Shown in pieces: positions 26,470 to 34,432 of a stretch of 64,000 bases of DNA. Within the stretch, counting starts at the first letter, position 1, and each line of letters opens with the position of its first letter. The position numbers and the translations under genes are program-made. The notes beneath the pieces were generated by a model. The model searched no databases. It was given only the letters and a program-made list of their open reading frames with translations, and was not told the DNA's origin. This DNA is from Verrucomicrobium spinosum DSM 4136 = JCM 18804 (GTDB lineage Bacteria > Verrucomicrobiota > Verrucomicrobiia > Verrucomicrobiales > Verrucomicrobiaceae), in assembly GCF_000172155.1 (NCBI RefSeq), contig NZ_ABIZ01000001.1:6357105-6421104 (forward strand), given 5' to 3'.

Positions 26470-26905
26470 AAGTTCGGACAACACCCTGTTCATTGTTGCA
26501 ACTCCAACGCCACCAAAGCCCTGCCCCCACCCAAAACAGCAGCATCATGGGCTTGTCTGGCAACCAAGGATGATCTTGGGCTAGAAATACATACCTATGA
26601 TTAAGGAAAAACACCTTGAAGACCAATGCAGTCACCAGCAGCCCAGCGAAACACCATGCACCTCTCTCCGAGAGCGTCCGTCGCGGCCACACTCCGGCAT
26701 GTCTGCCCAGGACGGTCAAAACTGCGATCTGCACCAAGTATGCCATGAACCGCAAAACAGGCTCAATATCGTCATGCCAGCATGCCAGAGCCGCGCCAGC
26801 AGTGATTGCCATGAGATAGAGAAAACGAAGATAGCAGTTTGCACGAGCCATCCCCGCCGGGAATGGAACCTCAATGTCGGTCGGTCGAGCAGGATTGGGA
26901 TTCAT
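26468..26905 (-). CDS. Small integral membrane protein of unknown function
   Basis: A 145-residue protein, MNPNPARPTDIEVPFPAGMA followed by four hydrophobic helices (YLRFLYLMAITAGAALACW, RFMAYLVQIAVLTVLG, AWCFAGLLVTALVFKVFFL and MMLLFWVGAGLWWRW). No family is recognised. The coding bias is weaker than in the neighbours. Its 3' end abuts a dispersed repeat, and a second copy of that repeat lies about 80 bases upstream of the start, so the gene is bracketed by direct repeats. It reads against both neighbouring genes. It could be a recent acquisition or a poorly conserved local gene. Confidence 0.5.
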   Translation of the reverse strand: MNPNPARPTDIEVPFPAGMARANCYLRFLYLMAITAGAALACWHDDIEPVLRFMAYLVQIAVLTVLGRHAGVWPRRTLSERGAWCFAGLLVTALVFKVFFLNHRYVFLAQDHPWLPDKPMMLLFWVGAGLWWRWSCNNEQGVVRT

Positions 26906-26985
26906 GATGTGATACACACAAAACTGACATCCCTCCGCGAAATTGGCAAGGCAAACGCAGCAAAACGGGCACAGCTACCGATGAA

Positions 26986-27028
26986 ACAGCTGTCCCGGTT
27001 GTGCGTGCTACCGGCATCCCGCTCGTTC
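26986..27028. repeat. Dispersed repeat, right copy
   Basis: Direct repeat of 26427-26469 with several substitutions (GTGCTACCGGCATCCCGCTC instead of the better palindrome). The rest of the gap 26906-27217 contains nothing else recognisable apart from a possible longer 5' end of the next gene. Confidence 0.65.
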
Positions 27029-27217
27029 GCGAGCAAATCATGCAAACGTTTTCGTCATGCGACTCACGTATGCTGAAACCGACGCCCCGCACCCCGCCTC
27101 ATGTCGTCTGCCCCCCTCGACGCAGGCACCATTGACGCAGGCATCATTGACGTGATCAATACAACCTGGGGTTTTATCAATTCGCCAGTGAACGGGTGTG
27201 GAAGCTACTTGCGACTC

Positions 27218-27925
27218 ATGAAAGCCAGGTCCATCGACACCTCCCCGCCCCCGTCCCAGCCTCAAGTCTCTGACCTTGCGTCTGCATCCGCCCGATGGAA
27301 ACTCCCCGCGACGCTTCGGTGGGGTTTCACCGCCTTCATGGCGGTGCTGGTGCCGATCTACTGGGTGCACTACGGACCCGCGAACTTTCTCTACTTCTGT
27401 GATGTGGCGTTGTTCCTGGCCCTGGCGGCGGTGTGGACGGAGCGACCGATCTACGCCTCCATGGCAGCGGTGGGGGTGCTGGTGCCGCAACTGTTGTGGT
27501 GCGTGGATCTGGTGCTGCATCTGGTGGGGTTCAACTACGCGGGCATGACCAACTACATGTTCGACGCCAACAAGCCGCTCTACCTGCGGCTCCTGTCCCT
27601 CTTCCATGGCTGGCTGCCGTTTATGTTGCTTTTCATCGTGGCGAAGCTGGGGTATGATCGACGGGCGCTCAAGGCCTGGACGACGGTGGCGGTTGTCCTC
27701 TGCCTGGTGGGCTTCTTTCTGCTGCCAGCTCCAGGGGAGGTCCCGGCGGGGAGCCATGATGCAGTGAATGTAAACTACGTGTATGGCATCTCTGAAACCA
27801 AGGCGCAGACCTGGATGGCCCCGGGGCTCTATCTCATCTCCTGGATGGTCACGCTTCTTGTGGTTTGCTACCTGCCCGCGCATGCGTGGCTCAGGGCTCG
27901 CTACGGGAAAGACACAAGAGTTTAA
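27218..27925 (+). CDS. Multi-pass membrane protein of unknown function
   Basis: About 235 residues with six or seven hydrophobic segments (FTAFMAVLVPIYWVHYGPAN, YFCDVALFLALAAVW, MAAVGVLVPQLLWCVDLVLH, LFHGWLPFMLLFIVAKL, WTTVAVVLCLVGFFLLP and LYLISWMVTLLVVCYLPAHA). A conserved-looking loop, AVNVNYVYGISETKAQTWM, lies before the last helix. It is not assigned to a named family. The frame is open from an ATG at 27101, but the extra 39 residues look repetitive (GTIDAGIIDVI), so the ATG at 27218, giving a short charged N-terminus, is preferred. It stands alone between intergenic repeats. Confidence 0.7.
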   Translation: MKARSIDTSPPPSQPQVSDLASASARWKLPATLRWGFTAFMAVLVPIYWVHYGPANFLYFCDVALFLALAAVWTERPIYASMAAVGVLVPQLLWCVDLVLHLVGFNYAGMTNYMFDANKPLYLRLLSLFHGWLPFMLLFIVAKLGYDRRALKAWTTVAVVLCLVGFFLLPAPGEVPAGSHDAVNVNYVYGISETKAQTWMAPGLYLISWMVTLLVVCYLPAHAWLRARYGKDTRV

Positions 27926-28084
27926 GACGTGAGGAAAATCTTCAAAAGCCAAACTTCAAACTTCAATGTTCGAGCCTTCACTGGACGAACTGATTGAAAA
28001 GGAACTCTGCTTACATCGAACCTAGATACAGCTTCCGCAGGCTGAAGACTGTACCCTGTACAACTTCCCGCCCATCGCCCACAG

Positions 28085-28117
28085 GATTACTGAATCACCG
28101 AATTACTGAATTACCGA
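28085..28117 (+). repeat. Short imperfect tandem repeat before a start codon
   Basis: GATTACTGAATCACCGAATT then ACTGAATTACCGAA is a roughly 8-base unit (ATTACTGA) repeated about four times. It ends one base before the ATG at 28119, where a ribosome-binding site would be expected. Confidence 0.5.
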
Positions 28118-28118
28118 A

Positions 28119-28997
28119 ATGCCTTTTCTTACGCTCCAGTCTGGGCGAAAGCTTGCCTATGAAGAGTACGGGGACCCGGCCGGGGTGCCTCTGCTTTATT
28201 TTCACGGCTGGCCAGGCTCGCGGCTTCAGGGGGAGTTGTTTCATTCTTCCGGCGTGAAGCACGGGCTGCGCATCATTGCATGTGACCGTCCGGGGCTGGG
28301 CAAGTCGGATTTTCAACCCGGGCGGCAGCTCCTGGACTGGCCGCCTGTGATGCAGGAATTGGCGGACCACGTGCAGGCGGAGAAATTCCATGTCCTGGGA
28401 GTGTCGGGTGGCGGGCCATATGTGCTGGCAGTGGCGCATGCAATGCCTGAGCGACTGCTGAGCGCAGGAGTCATCTGCGGAGCGCCCCCGCTGAAGCTCG
28501 TGGGCACGCAGGAACTGATGTGGACCTACAAGCTGGCACTCTGGGGGCAGAGGTACACTCCCCTGCTCCTGGGGCCGGGCCTGGCAGTTGCTGCACGGTT
28601 CCTGGGGCTGCCTCAGAACCACAGTGCCACCCGGTTGTACATGAAACAACAGTGCGACCGGGACCGCCTGGCGATGAGCGATCCAGAGCTCTACCGCATC
28701 ATGACCCGTGCCGGCCGGGAGTCCTTGCTCTCCGGGGCCAGAGCCGTCAGTACCGATGGCAATATTTACTCCTCCGACTGGGGCATCGACCTCGCCTGCG
28801 TGCAATTCCCCCTGCGCTACTGGCATGGGGCGCGGGACAACAACATCCCGCCCGCCCTGGTGGAACGGTTTGTGAAACGTCTGCCCCAGGCCACGCTCAC
28901 CATCCTGCCGGAGGAGGGTCACTACTCCCTGCCCATGCTGTGCGGCGGCCAGATCGTGGCGGAACTCCTTGGAAAAAACAGTGGGACTGAGACCTGA
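28119..28997 (+). CDS. Alpha/beta-fold hydrolase
   Basis: A 292-residue cytoplasmic hydrolase with the complete alpha/beta-hydrolase signature: oxyanion loop YFHGWPGSRLQ, strand RPGLGKSD, nucleophile elbow GVSGGGPYVLAVAHA (Ser about 94), Asp in WHGARDNNIPPAL and His in LPEEGHYSLP. The RPGLGKSDFQPGR and VSGGGPYVLA blocks are those of a broad epoxide hydrolase/lipase-like group, and the substrate cannot be told. A helical cap lies between (TYKLALWGQRYTPLLL). It is followed after 47 bases by a cluster of small membrane proteins, possibly in one transcript. No signal peptide is present. Confidence 0.9.
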   Translation: MPFLTLQSGRKLAYEEYGDPAGVPLLYFHGWPGSRLQGELFHSSGVKHGLRIIACDRPGLGKSDFQPGRQLLDWPPVMQELADHVQAEKFHVLGVSGGGPYVLAVAHAMPERLLSAGVICGAPPLKLVGTQELMWTYKLALWGQRYTPLLLGPGLAVAARFLGLPQNHSATRLYMKQQCDRDRLAMSDPELYRIMTRAGRESLLSGARAVSTDGNIYSSDWGIDLACVQFPLRYWHGARDNNIPPALVERFVKRLPQATLTILPEEGHYSLPMLCGGQIVAELLGKNSGTET

Positions 28998-29044
28998 AAA
29001 GATGCTAACTGGAAGGTGAAGAGCCATATTGGGAGGATCCCGCC

Positions 29045-29293
29045 ATGAGTGAACACGACGCTGATTCCAACTCCCAGTCTGGCTCAGGGGGATCCGGTTG
29101 GCTGTTGGGCGTGGTGGGAGTGCTGATTTTCTACCTCCTGAGTCCTGGTCCCCTGGTCGCGGTGTATGGAAAGTCCACCATGCCGCCCGCTTGGGTGATT
29201 GCGTACATCACCCCGATTGCCTGGTGCTGCAAACACTCCAAGCCCATCGAGAAGTACTATGGCAAGTATCTGGAACTCTGGCGTCCCCGTTAA
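29045..29293 (+). CDS. Small single-TM protein, tandem family member 1
   Basis: An 82-residue protein: a polar N-terminal tail rich in Ser, Gly and Asp, then one membrane helix (WLLGVVGVLIFYLLSPGPLV) and a short C-terminal domain containing MPPAWVIAYITPIAWCC and YYGKYLEL. It shares with the next two genes the pattern Y(L/I)LSPG, an xPPxW motif and a P-x-x-W-C helix, so the three are tandem paralogues. A GGAGG ribosome-binding site lies just upstream. The family is not recognised. Confidence 0.7.
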   Translation: MSEHDADSNSQSGSGGSGWLLGVVGVLIFYLLSPGPLVAVYGKSTMPPAWVIAYITPIAWCCKHSKPIEKYYGKYLELWRPR

Positions 29294-29331
29294 CGAGTTG
29301 TCCACCGCCACCCACCCAACCCAGTTCCGCC

Positions 29332-29613
29332 ATGCAGCCCCAGCCTGAAGACACCCACGTTGAAAGTGGCCCGGACTTCTCCCACGAGCGAGAATCCTCT
29401 GCCGCCACATTCTGGGTGTGCGGCATCCTGGCGGCCCTGGTGTTGTATATCCTCAGCCCGGGAGTCTTGGTGTACTACCAGCGTTCTGGCAGCCCGCCAC
29501 CTCCAGAATGGATTCGCATGGCTCTGTACCCCTTGGAGTGGTGTTATGAGAATTTCGGGCCCGTGAAGGTCGCCTATGATGCCTATTTCAGAGCTCTCTC
29601 GGGGCATCCCTAG
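29332..29613 (+). CDS. Small single-TM protein, tandem family member 2
   Basis: A 93-residue paralogue of the preceding protein: a polar tail with several acidic residues, helix FWVCGILAALVLYILSPGVL, then SPPPPEWIRMALYPLEWCYE and VKVAYDAYFRAL. It lies 38 bases after member 1. Other frames over the same bases are open, but only this one preserves the paralogue pattern. Function unknown; the conserved aromatic C-terminal helices suggest a soluble cap next to the membrane. Confidence 0.65.
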   Translation: MQPQPEDTHVESGPDFSHERESSAATFWVCGILAALVLYILSPGVLVYYQRSGSPPPPEWIRMALYPLEWCYENFGPVKVAYDAYFRALSGHP

Positions 29614-29625
29614 CCTCCCGCCCCC

Positions 29626-29877
29626 ATGCGCGATCCTGATGCTCCCACCTCATCTGCGCCACCCAGTTCGGGAGCGGCCTGGCTCTGGGGCGTTGGCAGT
29701 TTGTTGATCCTCTATCTCCTGAGCCCGGGGCTCTTCGTCGTATTCCACCATTTCGGCGCAACTCCGCCGCAATGGCTGAACTCCGTCCTGACCCCCATTG
29801 CCTGGGCCTGCCAGGAGTTCCCGTTCGTGAGCCGGCTGTACGATCTCTACCTGGCCTTCCTGGGTGCCCCGGTGTAG
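29626..29877 (+). CDS. Small single-TM protein, tandem family member 3
   Basis: An 83-residue third paralogue: PPSSGAAWLWGVGSLLILYL LSPGLFVVFHHFG (the helix runs into the LSPG motif), then ATPPQWLNSVLTPIAWACQ and YDLYLAFL. It is separated from member 2 by only 12 bases, so the three probably form one transcript. Homology among the three is visible by eye but no known family is matched. Confidence 0.65.
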   Translation: MRDPDAPTSSAPPSSGAAWLWGVGSLLILYLLSPGLFVVFHHFGATPPQWLNSVLTPIAWACQEFPFVSRLYDLYLAFLGAPV

Positions 29878-30016
29878 CAGCCTCCCCCGGAACGAGAGCC
29901 GGGACGGCCCTTCTACAATGAGCTGAGCCACCCCCACCAAGAACCCAAGCACAACGCACCAAGAACCCTTCTTCCCATTTGCCTCCTTCCCCAATCCAGT
30001 CGAACACATCCCCTCT

Positions 30017-30472
30017 ATGAGCCAGATCTCTGCACGCATCACCGAAGACATGAAGACCGCCATGAGGGCGAAGGACACCGTGGCCCTGAACGTTGTCCGC
30101 GCCCTGAAGTCCGCCATCAAGTACGCCGCCATTGAGAAACACGGTGCCGATGGCGATCTGGACGACGCTGAGGCCCTGGTGGTGGTCCGCCGCGAGATCA
30201 AGAAGCGCCAGGACTCCATCTCCCAGTATGAAGGTGCCGGCCGCACGGACCTGGCGGACAACGAGAAGGCCGAGGTGGCCGTCCTGGAAAAATACCTGCC
30301 CGCCGCCATGAGCGAGGCCGACCTGATCAAGCTGGTGGAAGACGCGATCGCCGAAACCGGGGCCGCCTCCAAAAAGGACATGGGCAAGGTCATGAAACTC
30401 GTTCAGGAGCGCAGCGAAGGCCGCGCCGACAACAAGGCAATCAGCACCGAGGTCTCGAAAAGGCTGAGTTAA
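30017..30472 (+). CDS. GatB/YqeY domain protein
   Basis: A 151-residue cytoplasmic protein corresponding to the stand-alone YqeY family, related to the tail domain of the amidotransferase subunit GatB that handles tRNA. The signatures are MKTAMRAKDTVALNVVRALK, EALVVVRREIKKRQDSISQY, YLPAAMSEADLIKLVEDAI and KKDMGKVMKLVQERSEGRAD. The length is normal. The start is a clear ATG. Its function in cells is not firmly known, and a tRNA-linked role is inferred. It lies upstream of a short tandem repeat and ispD. Confidence 0.93.
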   Translation: MSQISARITEDMKTAMRAKDTVALNVVRALKSAIKYAAIEKHGADGDLDDAEALVVVRREIKKRQDSISQYEGAGRTDLADNEKAEVAVLEKYLPAAMSEADLIKLVEDAIAETGAASKKDMGKVMKLVQERSEGRADNKAISTEVSKRLS

Positions 30473-30530
30473 GAGTTCTTGGTTCTTGGTTGCAACGCTG
30501 GTCGCAACCAAGGACTCCTCGAACCCCGAA

Positions 30531-30590
30531 CTGCCCACTGCCCACTGCCCACTGCCCACTGCCCACTGCCCACTGCCCACTGCCCACTGA
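30531..30590 (+). repeat. Tandem array of CTGCCCA, about 8.3 copies
   Basis: Eight perfect copies of the 7-base unit CTGCCCA run from 30531 to 30586 and end two bases before the ispD ATG at 30592. The same unit appears singly or in degenerate form in dispersed repeats at 38071, 40883, 48941 and 59085. Being a 7-mer, changes in copy number would alter the 5' leader of ispD. Confidence 0.9.
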
Positions 30591-30591
30591 A

Positions 30592-31338
30592 ATGCCCGCC
30601 AGCCCCCATTCCACTGCGCGACCCAGAACCACCGCCATCATCGTGGCAGCGGGGAGCAGTCGGCGCATGGGGTTTAACAAACTGACGGCGGAGTTGCTCG
30701 GCCAGCCGGTGCTGCGCTGGACGCTGGCGGCGTTTGATGCCTGTCCGGACGTGGATGACGTGCTCGTGGTGGTGGGCGATGCCACCCGCCCCCTGGTCAC
30801 CGCGTGGGTGGCGGAGGGCGCCTTCACCAAGCCGGTGACCCTGAGCGAGGGCGGCGCGGAGCGGCACCTGAGCGTGCATGAGGGCCTCAGGAAACTACCG
30901 CCGGGCACCACCATCGTGGCCGTGCATGACGGGGCCCGGCCCCTCATCACTCCGGTGCAGATTTCCGCCTGCATCACCCGGGCCCGGGAGGTGCAGGCCG
31001 TGGCCTGTGCCCGCCCCGTGGTGGAGACGCTCAAGCGCGTGAACTCCCAGGGTGTGATCGAGGGCAGCATTCCCCGCGAGGGGGCCTGGATCATGGAAAC
31101 GCCGCAGGTGTTTGACCGCGAACTGCTCTGCACCGCCTATGAGCGCGTCATCCTGGACGGCCTGCTGGTCACGGACGAAGTCTCCGCCGTGCAGCACCTG
31201 GGTGTGCCCGTCCAGGTGCAGGACAATCCTTCGCCAAATCCGAAGATCACCTACCCGGCGGATTTGGAGCTGGCGGCACAGTTGCTTTCCGGCTACGCCG
31301 GAGACACAAGACTTGAAGACAAAAGACCTGAAGAATAG
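30592..31338 (+). CDS. ispD: 2-C-methyl-D-erythritol 4-phosphate cytidylyltransferase
   Basis: A 248-residue enzyme of the MEP isoprenoid pathway. It transfers CMP from CTP to 2-C-methyl-D-erythritol 4-phosphate. The CTP-binding start TTAIIVAAGSSRRMGFNK, the VAVHDGARPLITP motif, VETLKRVNSQG and ETPQVFDRELL with the TDEVSAVQ region are all present. The frame is open further upstream through the tandem repeat, but the ATG at 30592 gives the expected N-terminus. The last residues (YAGDTRLEDKRPEE) are encoded by an intergenic repeat also found at 59464-59500. Together with the polyprenyl synthase at 18864 it supports MEP-dependent isoprenoid synthesis. Confidence 0.95.
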   Translation: MPASPHSTARPRTTAIIVAAGSSRRMGFNKLTAELLGQPVLRWTLAAFDACPDVDDVLVVVGDATRPLVTAWVAEGAFTKPVTLSEGGAERHLSVHEGLRKLPPGTTIVAVHDGARPLITPVQISACITRAREVQAVACARPVVETLKRVNSQGVIEGSIPREGAWIMETPQVFDRELLCTAYERVILDGLLVTDEVSAVQHLGVPVQVQDNPSPNPKITYPADLELAAQLLSGYAGDTRLEDKRPEE

Positions 31339-31424
31339 CTCTTGGAGCGCCTCGTTCATTCCACGATTTTGCCATCCTGCGGAGCCGCTTTTCCCTTTTC
31401 CCCCTTCCCTTTTCCCGTTTCGAT

Positions 31425-33968
31425 ATGTCTTCTTCTCCGGTTTCCTCCATAGACGCCGCTGCCACCCCGGAGCTGGACGGGGTCGCCACGCTGCCTGCCG
31501 CCAACAGCCGCTCGTTTTCCGCGATGATCGCGGTGCAGGCGCTCAACGCGTTCAACGACAACTTCGTCAAGATCCTGTTGATCGCGTTTGCCGGCGTGGT
31601 GGCGAAGGGGACGGACCTGGGCACCTCCATGCAGCTTTATCTGGGGGCAATCTTCTCCTTGCCGTACATCATTTTCGCCCCGGTGGCGGGCTGGTTGAGC
31701 GACCGCTTCTCCAAGCAGCAGGTCATCTTCTGGATGCAGGTGGTGCAGGTCATCATCTTCGCCTTCTTCCTCGCCACGTTGTTGCTGAAGCAGGCCCAGC
31801 TCTCCCTGTTGCTCAGTCTGGGCTGCTTCTTCCTTTTGGCCACCCAGGCGGCGTTCTTCAGCCCGGCCAAGATGGGTATTGCCAAGGAGCTCGTCGGCTC
31901 CCGTCGCCTCGGCTCTGCCAGCGGCATCCTCCAGTTGACCAATTTCATGGGCATCCTGGGCGGCATGGGTGTGGCAGGCTACTGGTTCAGCCTGCGGCTC
32001 AAGTCGGGGCTGGATCCCTGGGACGCCGTCTGGCACCCCATGGTGGTGGTCACCATCGTGGCCATCGTACAGATCTTTGGCTCCCTGCTCATCATGCGCA
32101 CGCCGGAGCATCGTGACGTCAAGTTTCACAAGGGGGTGTGGATCGAGCACTTCGGCCACATGAAGCTGCTCATCTCCCAGCGGCCGCTGCTGCTGGCCGC
32201 CATCGGGGTCACCTACTTTTGGTTCATGTCCTACACGGTGGGAGCCATCCTGGTAACGCTGAGCCACGACTTGCACCCCAATGATCCCGCGGCAGCCACC
32301 CAGGCCATGTCCATGATGCCCGCCATGCTCGGCATCGGCGTCATGGCGGGCAGCCTCCTCGCCTCTGCCATCTGTCGGCGCCGACTTGAGCTGGGTCTCG
32401 TTCCACTCTCAGGTTTCGGCCTGGCTCTAACGCTGCTCTGGACCGGCCTTGCCCCGGTCAGCCCGTGGATCTACATGGCCCTCGTCGGTGTTGGCCTGGC
32501 AGGAGGTGCCTTCATGACCCCGCTCTACGCCTTCGTGCAGGATCGAGCCCGTCCAGATGAGAGGGCCCGCATCCTCTCCGCCATGAACCTGATGGACAGC
32601 ATCGGCGGCGTGGTGGCGAACATGGTTCTGGTGAAGCTCATGATTCACTTCGGCGTACCCTCGGCCTGGCAAATCCTGGTGCTGGTGCCTCTCTCGATCG
32701 CAGCCGCCATCTTCATCACCAAGCTGCTCCCCCGCAGCCTCCTCATGATCATCGGCCGCGCCATCGTGGTCGCCATGTACCGCCTGCGCTCCCACCATGA
32801 GGAGCGCACGCCAGACAAGGGCGCAATCCTCCTCCTGCCCAACCACACCAGCTACACGGACGCCCTCATGATCGGGGCCACCTGCGAACGCAAGGTGCGC
32901 TTCGTCATTCTGGAGTCGCTCTATGAGATCAAGGCGATCCAGTGGGCGCTCCAGGTCTTCGGCACCGTGCCCATCTCACCGGTCCGGGCAAAGGATGCCA
33001 TCCGCACCGTGGCGGATTCCCTGAAAGCGGAGCAGGCGGTGGTGCTCTTCCCCGAGGGGCAGCTCACCCGCAACGGTTACCTGAACCAGATCAACAAGGG
33101 CTACGAGCTCATGGCTCGCATGGGTGGCGATGTGAAGGTGCAGCCGGTGTGGATCGATGGTCTGTGGGGCAGTGTCTTCAGCTTCGACCAGGGCCGCTTC
33201 TTCACCAAGCGCCCCCGCACCTTCCGGTACGCGGTGAGCACGTGGTACGGCCATCCCATCCCGGCCAAGGAGGCCACGGTGGAACGCATGCGGCAGGAAC
33301 TTCTGGCGCTGGCGGCGGAAGCCTTTGCCGCCCGGGCGGCGGTGCAAAAGCGCCCAGGCTACACCACGGCGGAGGGCAGGAAGCTCACCGAGACGGAAGC
33401 CCGCATCACCCAGCTGAACACCCTGCGGGTGCTGCACACGGCCCTCATCTGGAAGGATGACAGCCTCCTGTGCCTGCTGCCAGCCAGCCACCCGCTCCAC
33501 GCCACCTTCACCACCGGCCTGCCCGACCACCAGGACGTGACCGTCTTCACCCGCGCCCAGGACGTAGTGGTGCAGGAGGGGAAGAAGCTCGTCGTCATCG
33601 GCGATACCGCCAGCCTCACTGGCTACACGGCACCGGCCGGAGCTTTTGTGCTGCATATCCTTGAGACTGCGGACGTCCCTGGCGGGGTCAACACCCTCCC
33701 TGAGGTGCCCAAGGCCCTCTACGACGCCGCCACCGGGGCGTTGCTGACCCTGAGCGTGCCCCACCCCGACATGCCCATCGGCGAAGAAGGCCTGCAGGTG
33801 GGATACAAGGCTGGCAGCTTCGGCCACTTCCTGCCCAGCCTGGCCATGAGCTCCGAGAGGGGCGACCTGGTTTTTGGTGCCATCCTGCCCGGTGGCGTCA
33901 TTGAGACCCGTGTGGTGCTTCCTGGTGCCCAACTGGACGAAATGGGCTTTGTTTTCCCCGGGTCATGA
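31425..33968 (+). CDS. MFS transporter-acyltransferase fusion (LplT-Aas-like) with unusual C-terminus
   Basis: An 847-residue fusion. Residues 30-430 form a 12-helix MFS domain (FSAMIAVQALNAFNDNFVK, GWLSDRFSKQQVIFW) like LplT, a lysophospholipid flippase. Residues of about 440-620 are a PlsC-type glycerolipid acyltransferase with NHTSYTDAL (NHx4D motif, about 473) and VLFPEGQLTRNG (about 542). In typical Aas proteins an AMP-binding acyl-ACP synthetase follows, but here the last 190 or so residues (WKDDSLLCLLPASHPLHATF, FGHFLPSLAMSS, PGGVIETRVVLPGA) lack recognisable adenylation motifs. It is predicted to import and re-acylate lysophospholipids at the inner membrane. Start ATG after a pyrimidine-rich leader, 86 bases after ispD. 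Confidence 0.9.
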   Translation: MSSSPVSSIDAAATPELDGVATLPAANSRSFSAMIAVQALNAFNDNFVKILLIAFAGVVAKGTDLGTSMQLYLGAIFSLPYIIFAPVAGWLSDRFSKQQVIFWMQVVQVIIFAFFLATLLLKQAQLSLLLSLGCFFLLATQAAFFSPAKMGIAKELVGSRRLGSASGILQLTNFMGILGGMGVAGYWFSLRLKSGLDPWDAVWHPMVVVTIVAIVQIFGSLLIMRTPEHRDVKFHKGVWIEHFGHMKLLISQRPLLLAAIGVTYFWFMSYTVGAILVTLSHDLHPNDPAAATQAMSMMPAMLGIGVMAGSLLASAICRRRLELGLVPLSGFGLALTLLWTGLAPVSPWIYMALVGVGLAGGAFMTPLYAFVQDRARPDERARILSAMNLMDSIGGVVANMVLVKLMIHFGVPSAWQILVLVPLSIAAAIFITKLLPRSLLMIIGRAIVVAMYRLRSHHEERTPDKGAILLLPNHTSYTDALMIGATCERKVRFVILESLYEIKAIQWALQVFGTVPISPVRAKDAIRTVADSLKAEQAVVLFPEGQLTRNGYLNQINKGYELMARMGGDVKVQPVWIDGLWGSVFSFDQGRFFTKRPRTFRYAVSTWYGHPIPAKEATVERMRQELLALAAEAFAARAAVQKRPGYTTAEGRKLTETEARITQLNTLRVLHTALIWKDDSLLCLLPASHPLHATFTTGLPDHQDVTVFTRAQDVVVQEGKKLVVIGDTASLTGYTAPAGAFVLHILETADVPGGVNTLPEVPKALYDAATGALLTLSVPHPDMPIGEEGLQVGYKAGSFGHFLPSLAMSSERGDLVFGAILPGGVIETRVVLPGAQLDEMGFVFPGS

Positions 33969-34069
33969 GCAGTGAATTGCAAAAATTCCTTGCCCTCACC
34001 CCCACCCTGTGCCAATCTCCCGGCCCTCCGCGTACCCTTTGGAGGTTCTAATTAGTGTTTCCCAGGCTT

Positions 34070-34384
34070 ATGTCATACGCAGTCATCAAAACCGGCGGCA
34101 AACAGTACCGCGTCAACGTCGGCGACAAGTTCGACGTCGAAAAGCTCGTGGCCGGTGAAGGCGACGTGGTCACCTTCAACGAAGTTCTCGCTGCCGGCGA
34201 AGGCGAAGCGATCCGTTTCGGTGCTCCCTTCATCAGCGGTGCCACCGTCGAGGCCAAAGTGCTCAAGCAGCACCGCGCCGACAAAGTGACTGCGTTCAAG
34301 TTCCGCCGCCGCAAAGGCTATCACCGCACCAAGGGTCATCGCCAGTTGATCACCCGCGTGCAGATCACCTCGATCAACGCCTAA
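34070..34384 (+). CDS. rplU: 50S ribosomal protein L21
   Basis: Ribosomal protein L21, recognised by SYAVIKTGGKQYRVNVGDKF, the loop FISGATVEAKVLKQHRADKV and the basic C-terminus RRRKGYHRTKGHRQLIT. The length of 104 residues is normal. The ATG at 34070 gives the family's N-terminus. However, the only good Shine-Dalgarno sequence (GGAGGT, 34041-34046) is spaced for a GTG at 34055, which would add MFPRL, so the start is not settled. It forms a two-gene operon with rpmA. Confidence 0.97.
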   Translation: MSYAVIKTGGKQYRVNVGDKFDVEKLVAGEGDVVTFNEVLAAGEGEAIRFGAPFISGATVEAKVLKQHRADKVTAFKFRRRKGYHRTKGHRQLITRVQITSINA

Positions 34385-34432
34385 TCGCGACCGAGCTCAC
34401 CCCACCCCACTTCACGAGAGAAAGGAACCGAT

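Noticed and set aside
30531-30590. CRISPR-like appearance of the CTGCCCA array
   Set aside because: The units are 7 bases with no spacers, so it is a simple tandem repeat. No CRISPR array or cas gene was seen anywhere.
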